Shown here piece by piece: positions 1 to 4,461 of a stretch of 11,612 nucleotides of DNA (position 1 is its first letter; the number at the start of each line of letters is the position of its first letter). Under the pieces are notes generated by a model. The model worked only from the letters and a program-made list of their open reading frames with translations. It searched no databases and had not been told where the DNA came from. This stretch comes from Palsa-851 sp035534435 (lineage in GTDB: Bacteria > Chloroflexota > Dormibacteria > Aeolococcales > Aeolococcaceae). The position numbers and the translations under genes are program-made. The stretch lies in the NCBI GenBank assembly GCA_035534435.1, contig DATLRX010000001.1, forward strand, positions 1-11,612, read 5' to 3'.

Positions 1-7
1 GCTCCGG

Positions 8-36
8 CTGAGCACGGCCGACACCGGCTCTATACT
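8..36 (+). promoter_or_regulatory. Probable promoter of the tRNA-Ala gene
   Basis: A clean TATACT -10 box lies at 31-36, with a weak -35 candidate CTGAGC at 8-13 (17-bp spacer). Transcription would start near 43, giving a leader of about 23 nt before the mature tRNA. The string CTATACTGCG here recurs at the -10 of the antitoxin gene at 851 on the other strand, which supports it as a host-type -10. The -35 is poor, so the call rests on the -10 and its position. Confidence 0.4.
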
Positions 37-65
37 GCGAAACGCCTCGGTGTGACCCACGTCTC

Positions 66-141
66 GGGGCGGTAGCTCAGCTGGGAGAGCGCTGCCCTCG
101 CACGGCAGAGGTCAGGGGTTCGAATCCCCTCCGCTCCACCA
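66..141 (+). tRNA. tRNA-Ala (anticodon CGC), CCA encoded
   Basis: All four arms fold. The acceptor stem GGGGCGG pairs with CCGCTCC and contains the G3:U70 pair that marks alanine tRNAs. The D arm is GCTC/GAGC, the anticodon stem CTGCC/GGCAG holds the 7-base loop CTCGCAC with CGC at 99-101, and the T arm AGGGG/CCCCT carries TTCGAAT. The discriminator is A138 and the CCA at 139-141 is encoded. The gene is 76 nt and complete. Its 3' half, from 94, is duplicated exactly at 4392-4439, so this copy is the one regenerated at the left end of an integrated element. Confidence 0.97.
94..141 (+). repeat. attL: 48-bp direct repeat, left copy (inside tRNA-Ala)
   Basis: Positions 94-141 are identical to 4392-4439. 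Identity begins in the 5' strand of the anticodon stem and runs to the end of the encoded CCA. The flanking bases differ on both sides (93 T against 4391 C; 142 A against 4440 C). A block covering the anticodon loop to the 3' end is the classic footprint of tyrosine-recombinase integration into a tRNA gene. Confidence 0.85.
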
Positions 142-240
142 ATTCGATATCACCGGGTGACCGCTGCCTTCGTGGCGAGAGTCAGCTTTGCCTAAGAGGG
201 CAGAGGTCGAATGGCCGCCTGAGCACGTGCCGTCGGGCGG

Positions 241-567
241 TCACGGTTCGCGGAAGATGCGGTGAGTTCCCAGCCCGCGCCAGCGCACTGCCGGCCACTG
301 TCGCCCGTCAGTGTCGATCACTGTGGTCCACTCCCATGTGGCTCGGCCCTCAGGCCCGCTGAAGCTCCAGGTCATCTCGAAGATGCCCGGGGCGTTGACG
401 ACCGCCTTCACGCGCAAGTTGTGCGGCCATGACAACGGGTCGTTGGCCTCGAGGAAGTGGTTGCAAGCCGCGTTCAAATTGCGGGCCGCGGTGCGGAACT
501 TCTCGCGCTCATCCTCGGATCGCCGCTGGTAATCGGACTTGAACGGTTCGGTCCGCTCGAACCTCAC
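241..567 (-). CDS. RelE/ParE-like toxin of a type II toxin-antitoxin pair
   Basis: This 108-aa protein starts with GTG and overlaps the upstream antitoxin stop as GTGA (564-567), so the two are translationally coupled with antitoxin first. It begins MRFERTEPFK with a charged helical stretch (residues 10-40), then a beta-rich core with HNLRVKAV, FEMTWSFSG and ATWEW, and ends in VRWRGLGTHRIF. That last strand resembles the final strand of RelE/ParE/HigB-fold toxins ('I.WR.IG.HDIF'). It is slightly longer than a typical 85-95-aa RelE. By family it would be an mRNA interferase or gyrase inhibitor, but the catalytic residues cannot be assigned by eye. The assignment rests on C-terminal resemblance and coupling to an AbrB-type antitoxin; the pair is clearer than the toxin mechanism. 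It reads towards the tRNA. Confidence 0.65.
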   Translation of the reverse strand: MRFERTEPFKSDYQRRSEDEREKFRTAARNLNAACNHFLEANDPLSWPHNLRVKAVVNAPGIFEMTWSFSGPEGRATWEWTTVIDTDGRQWPAVRWRGLGTHRIFREP

Positions 568-851
568 GAATCGAGGTCGGCCAGGAGTTCCTCGACACCT
601 TCAACGGTCGTGATGCGCCCCGCAGCGACGGCGTCGTCGGCCCCGCGTTCCATCTGCTGCCAGCGCTCGGTCCAGAACCACGCCTGGTCGGCCGGCACGG
701 CGACGTGCGGGCGCAGCACAATCTCCCCTTCTCGCTCGATGACCTCGACCTGCGCTCCGGGCTGGTCCAAGCCGAAATGGCGCCTGATGGCCGTCGGGAT
801 AGCGATAAGGCCTCGGCCCTGCACGGAGACGAACGTATGATCCTCTGCCAT
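564..851 (-). CDS. AbrB/MazE/SpoVT-type antitoxin
   Basis: The 95-aa protein has an N-terminal swapped-hairpin AbrB DNA-binding domain at residues 5-50: FVSVQGRGLIAIPTAIRRHF followed by GLDQPGAQVEVIER and EIVLRP. The C-terminal part (55-95) contains DQAWFWTERWQQME and ends VEELLADLD, an acidic and aromatic segment typical of the toxin-binding tail. The frame is open upstream to 935, but I chose the ATG at 851 because the AbrB fold starts there and a TATACT box lies 6 nt before it, which would make the mRNA leaderless. It overlaps the toxin gene by 4 bases. It probably neutralises the toxin and represses its own promoter, as in related systems (family knowledge). Confidence 0.8.
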   Translation of the reverse strand: MAEDHTFVSVQGRGLIAIPTAIRRHFGLDQPGAQVEVIEREGEIVLRPHVAVPADQAWFWTERWQQMERGADDAVAAGRITTVEGVEELLADLDS

Positions 852-857
852 TGGCGC

Positions 858-891
858 AGTATAGCAGGAAGTCCGTAATACAGCTGAGCTG
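858..891 (-). promoter_or_regulatory. Leaderless promoter and possible operator of the AbrB/RelE-like pair
   Basis: On the minus strand a TATACT -10 (863-858) is followed by GCGCCA and then the ATG at 851, placing the transcription start on or next to the start codon. No convincing -35 hexamer is visible. Instead an 11-bp perfect palindrome CAGCT-G-AGCTG lies at 881-891, about where a -35 would be, and could be the site bound by the antitoxin. The -10 is fairly secure; the operator is a guess from position and symmetry. Confidence 0.45.
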
Positions 892-935
892 CTATCGCGT
901 CGCCGCTCAGACCGCCTCTCTGCATCCCCATCCAC

Positions 936-1266
936 TCAGGGGATCGATACGGTGGTCACGCTATCGGCGGTGGGTGATCCCGCAACCAAGCACGTCTCGG
1001 CGGCGGTGCAGACCACTTCAGGGTACGTTGTGCCGCCTTCCAGAATTCGCGAAGCACCGATCCTGCCCTGGTGCAGCGCCACTACCGCTTGAGCGGGGCC
1101 CGATACCTCCGGTTGCGTAGCCCGCAACGGCACAGAGGTCTGCAGTGGGGCATGAAATGGAATAGGCGTCGTAGATGTCTGCAAGAACCTGGAGGGCGCC
1201 GGCACTCCCGTTGGTGATCGCCACAAGGCCTGCGTAAGGTCCCGCCCACATCAACCAACACAACAT
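936..1266 (-). pseudogene. Frameshifted fragment of a secreted 'SCPTA-C' repeat (propeller-like) protein
   Basis: Two adjacent minus-strand frames carry successive copies of one motif. The frame ending at 1018 reads GLVAITNGSAGALQVLADIY and then SISCPTADLCAVAGYATGG. The frame ending at 936 reads AVVALHQGRIGASRILEGG and then EVVCTAAETCLVAG. Both match the 'sVSCPtat-CvAVG....G.vv.i.nG' blade repeat of large exported actinobacterial proteins. Switching frame by one base at about 1095-1120 joins them in register, so this is the C-terminal end of a longer gene broken by an indel and lacking its 5' part and signal peptide. It lies inside the island between the two toxin-antitoxin pairs. A sequencing error could also cause the shift, but the missing N-terminus would remain. 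Confidence 0.55.
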
Positions 1267-1345
1267 GGGGGTCCGCTCTCATGGCTTGCAAGGCCTGCTT
1301 CGTGCGGAAGGGTGACGAGTGTGGTGCTTCACTCGAAAACTCGGC

Positions 1346-1663
1346 TCAGGACGGCGGCCTCGGCTTGGTGCGATGCGATGTCGTGGATGTCGACGCCCGA
1401 CGCTCCAGGCCGGAGACGGACTCCTCGAGCATGCGCTTCATCAGCCGTTGGTAAGGCATGTGACGTTGTGCAGCCATGTGCTGGAGACGCAACAGAAGCG
1501 CCTCTGGCATCCGAACGGTGACCGACCGTGTGGGGCCTTGCGGCTGATCGAAGAGCCGCCCCATGTAAGCGTCGAAATCGTCATCGCTCATGGCGTCGTA
1601 CGGGTCGTGAAAGTGCTGCGCAGAAACGATTGTCTCGTCGGCCTCGCGGTGTCGTGCTGTCAT
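1346..1663 (-). CDS. CopG/BrnA-like ribbon-helix-helix antitoxin
   Basis: The 105-aa protein contains a ribbon-helix-helix unit at residues 47-86: SVTVRMPEALLLRL supplies the strand and first helix, and AAQRHMPYQRLMKRMLEESV the second helix. The 'RMPEALL...LA...G.PYQ.LMKR.LEE' pattern is typical of CopG antitoxins. The N-terminal part (20-40) is acidic (DPYDAMSDDDFDAYM) and may contact the toxin. The tail after 90 is rich in S/T/R and looks disordered. A strong ribosome binding site AGGAGGAA (1677-1670) precedes the ATG by 6 nt and partly overlaps the toxin stop codon, so the antitoxin can be translated strongly. The order toxin then antitoxin, 12 nt apart, matches BrnT-BrnA operons. It probably binds the toxin and represses the shared promoter near 1944-1973. 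Confidence 0.75.
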   Translation of the reverse strand: MTARHREADETIVSAQHFHDPYDAMSDDDFDAYMGRLFDQPQGPTRSVTVRMPEALLLRLQHMAAQRHMPYQRLMKRMLEESVSGLERRASTSTTSHRTKPRPPS

Positions 1664-1675
1664 GGCTTGTTCCTC

Positions 1676-1936
1676 CTATCGCTGTGCCGTACCGCGGCGA
1701 GCGTGAACCGGAAAGGCACTCCCGTCTGACAGCTCGAGGAAGGCGACGACGAAAGCAACACCGTCCCGGTTCTGCCCCTGTGCGACTGTGGTTCCGTGTA
1801 GAGGGTCGTCCTCCTCCTGGCGTTCATTGTCTGCGAGTACATCCTCGACGTCCTCCCGTGTGACGCGTCGCTCAGGGTGATCCTGGGTGACGTGGCGCAG
1901 GTTGTGCCCGTGCCAAATCACCCGCCTCGCCTCCAT
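1676..1936 (-). CDS. BrnT-like toxin
   Basis: The 86-aa protein begins MEARRVIWHGHNLRHV followed by RVTREDVEDVLADNE, resembling the 'W...N..H....HGVs.eEVeeVl' start of BrnT-family ribonuclease toxins. The middle has VAQGQNRDG and VAFVVAFLELSDG, and it ends AFPVHARRGTAQR, resembling the 'G...R.l.vv......iSARrAt' end of the family. It stops just after that motif and lacks the usual 'ErRrY' tail, so it is slightly short or divergent. Frame 1966 would add 10 residues, but the ATG at 1936 starts the conserved domain and lies 7 nt after a CATACT -10 box, which favours a leaderless start. It is followed after 12 nt by a CopG-like antitoxin. By family it would cleave mRNA; the catalytic residues were not verified. 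Confidence 0.6.
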   Translation of the reverse strand: MEARRVIWHGHNLRHVTQDHPERRVTREDVEDVLADNERQEEDDPLHGTTVAQGQNRDGVAFVVAFLELSDGSAFPVHARRGTAQR

Positions 1937-1943
1937 AGTTAAC

Positions 1944-1979
1944 AGTATGGACGCTGGTACATACATTCGTCAATACGAA
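1944..1979 (-). promoter_or_regulatory. Promoter and inverted-repeat operator of the BrnT-like/CopG operon
   Basis: On the minus strand, TTGACG (1973-1968) and CATACT (1949-1944) are separated by 18 bp. Transcription would start around 1937-1936, on the ATG of the toxin, giving leaderless mRNA. A perfect inverted repeat TTCGT-CAAT-ACGAA at 1966-1979 covers the -35 box, a good place for autorepression by the antitoxin. The promoter is supported by two matching hexamers; the operator by symmetry and position only. Confidence 0.55.
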
Positions 1980-2036
1980 GGCTGATCGAAATCTCGGGAA
2001 GGCATGGACCGGGCCACGGCCGGTGCGGAGCCGGGA

Positions 2037-2066
2037 TTGACGACGTCGATGTTCAGGAGATAGGAT
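2037..2066 (+). promoter_or_regulatory. Promoter of the GntR-ABC operon
   Basis: TTGACG at 2037-2042 and TAGGAT at 2061-2066 are separated by 18 bp, the same -35 and spacing as the divergent toxin promoter at 1944-1973. Transcription would start near 2073, giving a leader of about 37 nt. The leader carries the ribosome binding site GAGG at about 2096-2099, 10 nt before the ATG at 2110. Confidence 0.6.
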
Positions 2067-2069
2067 TCA

Positions 2070-2097
2070 TCAATTCACTAGATCACTACTGAAATGA
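2070..2097. promoter_or_regulatory. Probable GntR (YtrA-type) operator, 28-bp imperfect palindrome
   Basis: The half-site TCAnTTCAnTAG and its mirror CTAnTGAAnTGA are separated by 4 bases and centred between 2083 and 2084. Ten of the twelve bases in each half-site pair with the other. The site covers the predicted transcription start and touches the ribosome binding site, and it lies 13 bp before the gene of a GntR regulator, so autorepression of the operon is the natural reading. Confidence 0.55.
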
Positions 2098-2109
2098 GGC
2101 GGAACGCGA

Positions 2110-2505
2110 ATGCTCGACTTCTATCTAGATACCCGCTCTGGGGTGTCCACGTATATGCAGATCGTCCATCAGGTCGAGCGCGCTGTCCGCTGCGGACTTC
2201 TCACGCCAGGTGACCGACTACCCGCTGCGCGTGAGGTTGTGGCAGCGCTCGCCATCAATCCGAACACCGTTCTCAAGGCCTATGCGGAGCTGGAGAGCGG
2301 AGGTTGGGTAACCAGCCGAGCCGGGGTGGGCACCTTCGTGGCTGATACCGCGCCTCGTGGTGTCGCCGCGGACGTCCACGACCGTCTTGTGCGCTCGCTC
2401 CGGGACTGGCTTTCGGAGGCGAGGAGGGAGGGCCTCGATCAGGGTGCAATCGAAGCGCTATTCACCCTCACCGTGGATGCGACCGCCAAGGAACGGGTGG
2501 CGTAG
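2110..2505 (+). CDS. GntR-family regulator, YtrA subfamily
   Basis: The 131-aa regulator has an N-terminal winged helix-turn-helix (residues 8-78): STYMQIVHQVERAVRCGLL, then TPGDRLPAAREVVAALAINPN with TVLKAYAELE as the recognition region, and the wing GGWVTSRAGVGTFV. The short C-terminal helical part (85-131) lacks a large effector domain, which is the YtrA type of GntR protein. These repressors usually control an ABC transporter in the same operon; here the stop TAG overlaps the GTG start of the ATPase gene by one base. It probably binds the palindrome at 2070-2097 and shuts its own operon until a cell-envelope or drug signal is present; the inducer cannot be told from sequence. Confidence 0.88.
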   Translation: MLDFYLDTRSGVSTYMQIVHQVERAVRCGLLTPGDRLPAAREVVAALAINPNTVLKAYAELESGGWVTSRAGVGTFVADTAPRGVAADVHDRLVRSLRDWLSEARREGLDQGAIEALFTLTVDATAKERVA

Positions 2506-3386
2506 TGGCGATCGCTTTGGAGGCGTCCGGCCTCGGTAAGCGGTATGGCTCAACCTGGGCGGTCCGAGATCTCTGCATCTCCATCCCCGCTGGCCGGGTC
2601 GTAGCCCTGGTCGGCCCTAACGGAGCCGGCAAGACCACCCTTCTTCAGCTTGCCGTTGGCCTCCTGACACCGGATGCCGGAGACCCTCAGGTCTTTGGCT
2701 GGTCGCCGAGGCACAACCCCACCCTCGTGCTTGCCAGGGTGGGTTTCCTGGCGCAGGACCGTCCACTGTACAAGGGCTTCACAGTTGCCGAGACATTGCG
2801 GATGGGCCGGGAGTCGAACCCAAAGTGGGACCAGGCGCTGGCTGATTCGCGTATGCGCCGGCTCGAAATACCTCTGAATCGTCGAGTTCGCAAGCTCTCC
2901 GGCGGCCAGCAGGCGCAGGTCGCTTTAGCGCTGGCGCTGGGCAAGCGTCCAGAGCTCCTGCTGCTGGACGAACCCGTGGCAAATCTGGACCCGCTCGCCC
3001 GTCGGCAGTTTCTCGCGGAACTGATGGAGTCCGTCGCTGCCGAAGGCCTGACCGTCGTCCTCTCCTCCCATCTCATCGCTGATCTCGAACGCCTGGCAGA
3101 CCATCTCGTGATTCTCGCGGGCGGACGTCTCCAGGTAGCCGGGGATCTGGAGCCGCTGCTGGAGGACCACAGTTGGTTGGTCGGGCCCACGGAGGAGATC
3201 GGTGGGGTTGGGGGCACCGTCGTTCAGGCTGGCACCGGCGAGCGGCAGTCCCGGATGCTTGTCCGCGGCCCGGCTGTCCCGCGCGGGTGGACGGCGGAGC
3301 CGGTGACCCTCGAAGACTTGGTCCTCGCGTACCTTGGCAATCCGGATGTAAGTGCTCTCGCCCAGCCCGAGGCTGTCCCGGCGTGA
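2505..3386 (+). CDS. ABC transporter ATP-binding protein
   Basis: The 293-aa cytoplasmic ATPase has every motif intact: Walker A GPNGAGKT at 37-44, Q-loop glutamine in FLAQDRPLY at Q84, signature LSGGQ at 131-135, Walker B LLLLDEP ending at 157, D-loop NLDPLAR, and switch histidine in LSSHL at H189. The C-terminal 80 residues are a short, less conserved extension of the kind seen in ABC-2 exporters. It starts with GTG at 2505, one base into the stop of the GntR gene, and its stop overlaps the GTG of the permease as GTGA, so all three genes are translationally coupled. It should dimerise and power the permease at 3383-4228. The substrate is unknown; YtrB-like systems act in envelope stress or antibiotic and bacteriocin export. 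Confidence 0.92.
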   Translation: MAIALEASGLGKRYGSTWAVRDLCISIPAGRVVALVGPNGAGKTTLLQLAVGLLTPDAGDPQVFGWSPRHNPTLVLARVGFLAQDRPLYKGFTVAETLRMGRESNPKWDQALADSRMRRLEIPLNRRVRKLSGGQQAQVALALALGKRPELLLLDEPVANLDPLARRQFLAELMESVAAEGLTVVLSSHLIADLERLADHLVILAGGRLQVAGDLEPLLEDHSWLVGPTEEIGGVGGTVVQAGTGERQSRMLVRGPAVPRGWTAEPVTLEDLVLAYLGNPDVSALAQPEAVPA

Positions 3387-4228
3387 CGGTGTTGTCCGGG
3401 GCGACGTGGCTTGCTTGGCGAAACAATCGTCAGGCGGCGGTGATCGGCGGCTTGCTTGCCGTGGCCGCCGCTGCGGCGCTGGTAGTGGTGGCGATCCTGG
3501 AGATCGCCGAGCCGACGGGATCGGTGCACACAATGAGTACCGCGTTCCGTGCAATCCTGATCAGCGCTCCGGCAGTGGCAGGCGTATTCATAGGCGCCCC
3601 TCTCTTGTCCGCTGACTTTGAACGCGGCACGTACCTGCTGACCTGGACGCAGGGGATGACGCGCCGACACTGGGCGGCCGCCAACCTGTCGCTGCTGATA
3701 ACGCTTTCTGCGCTCGCGGCAGCGGTCATGTCGGTTGGTGCTCAGATATGGATCGCGCACCTGCCGAACACCTTCGACTCAACGTGGGGGATGTACGACC
3801 TCTATGCGCCGGTCGTCTTCTCATACGTGCTCTTCGCCGTGACCCTTGGCGCTGCGGCTGGGGCCGCGCTCCGCCGCACTGTTCCCGCGATGGCCGCCAC
3901 CCTCGGGATCTTCATCGCTGTCCGGGTTGCCTTTGTCGAGCTGGCAAGACCGCACCTGCTACCCACGATTACTCGGGTGGTCGTCGGCGGTACCGGCGCT
4001 AACTCTGTCGTGCCTCCGGGTGCCGGGTACGTAGACACGACCTTCCTCGATTCGCATCTGAGTCCGCTGCCGCCGGGCAGCCTCCTCGGGCCGAATACTC
4101 CGATCAGCCTTGTCTATCAGCCAGCCGCTCACTTTTGGCCAATGCAAGGGATCGAGGCTGGGATCTTCGTGATCTTGGCTTTAGCACTCGTGATAGCCGC
4201 CCTGAGGTTCACGACCCGCGATGCCTGA
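3383..4228 (+). CDS. ABC-2 type transporter permease
   Basis: The 281-aa membrane protein has about six hydrophobic segments (roughly 17-40, 57-77, 98-120, 143-163, 167-187 and 255-275). The loop after the second reads FERGTYLLTWTQGMTRRHW, a conserved cytoplasmic motif of actinobacterial ABC-2 permeases. A large extracytoplasmic loop lies between the fifth and sixth segments (188-254). The frame is open upstream to 3173, but that stretch lies inside the ATPase gene, so the GTG at 3383 overlapping its stop by 4 bases is the natural start. It forms the membrane half of the exporter with the upstream ATPase and should be co-repressed by the GntR protein. No specific substrate motif is visible. 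Confidence 0.85.
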   Translation: MTVLSGATWLAWRNNRQAAVIGGLLAVAAAAALVVVAILEIAEPTGSVHTMSTAFRAILISAPAVAGVFIGAPLLSADFERGTYLLTWTQGMTRRHWAAANLSLLITLSALAAAVMSVGAQIWIAHLPNTFDSTWGMYDLYAPVVFSYVLFAVTLGAAAGAALRRTVPAMAATLGIFIAVRVAFVELARPHLLPTITRVVVGGTGANSVVPPGAGYVDTTFLDSHLSPLPPGSLLGPNTPISLVYQPAAHFWPMQGIEAGIFVILALALVIAALRFTTRDA

Positions 4229-4350
4229 GTATTCCCGCAACGCTCAGCCGGGGGTGTTTGCGCGTGACGAGTGTCGCGTCCTCGATAGATCAGTCACTCG
4301 CTTTCCGCGCCTGTCTCGCCGTGTCCACCGTGGCGAGGGAACCGATCAAA

Positions 4351-4368
4351 GTGGCCTCCTTGGGCCAC
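4351..4368. other. Short hairpin downstream of the permease gene
   Basis: GTGGCC (4351-4356) and GGCCAC (4363-4368) form a 6-bp perfect stem with a 6-base loop, 120 bp after the permease stop. There is no T-run after it, so it is a weak terminator candidate at best. The rest of 4229-4391 contains no gene that I can support; near its end is the palindrome GAATTCGAATTC (4372-4383), close to the right att copy. Confidence 0.25.
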
Positions 4369-4391
4369 CCTGAATTCGAATTCCTACCCGC

Positions 4392-4439
4392 GCCCTCGCA
4401 CGGCAGAGGTCAGGGGTTCGAATCCCCTCCGCTCCACCA
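4392..4439 (+). repeat. attR: 48-bp direct repeat, right copy (tRNA-Ala 3' fragment)
   Basis: This is an exact copy of 94-141: the anticodon loop, anticodon 3' stem, variable loop, T arm, 3' acceptor strand and CCA of tRNA-Ala. There is no 5' acceptor strand or D arm before it (the preceding bases, CTACCCGC, do not fold with it), so it is not a second tRNA gene. It marks the right end of the island and is 22 bp from the stop codon of the convergent membrane-protein gene. Confidence 0.85.
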
Positions 4440-4461
4440 CTCTGAGTGCCGCAGGCCCCGC

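Larger units (their letters stand above)
94..4439. mobile_element. tRNA-Ala-integrated genomic island, about 4.3 kb, no integrase visible
   Basis: A segment with a 4298-bp period is bounded by exact 48-bp direct repeats of the tRNA-Ala 3' half. The intact tRNA is at the left and an isolated 3' fragment at the right, as expected after site-specific insertion. The interior carries two toxin-antitoxin pairs, a broken repeat-protein gene and a GntR-ABC transporter operon. I read the open frames on both strands and found nothing like a tyrosine or serine recombinase, excisionase, relaxase, replication protein or phage structural gene. The element is therefore either a remnant or is moved by an integrase supplied from elsewhere. 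Without the island, the tRNA would lie 22 bp from the end of the convergent membrane-protein gene at 4462-6015. Confidence 0.75.

Noticed and set aside
1319..1729. Plus-strand open frame of 136 codons opposite the CopG-like antitoxin
   Set aside because: The minus strand has a clear ribbon-helix-helix protein with a strong ribosome binding site; the plus frame has no domain and no ribosome binding site that I can see.
4351..4368. A firm rho-independent terminator after the permease
   Set aside because: The hairpin has only six base pairs and no following T-run, so I list it as a hairpin only.
4363..4439. A second tRNA-Ala gene at the right repeat
   Set aside because: Only the anticodon-loop-to-CCA part matches. 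Upstream bases give no D arm and no partner for the 3' acceptor strand, so it is an att remnant.
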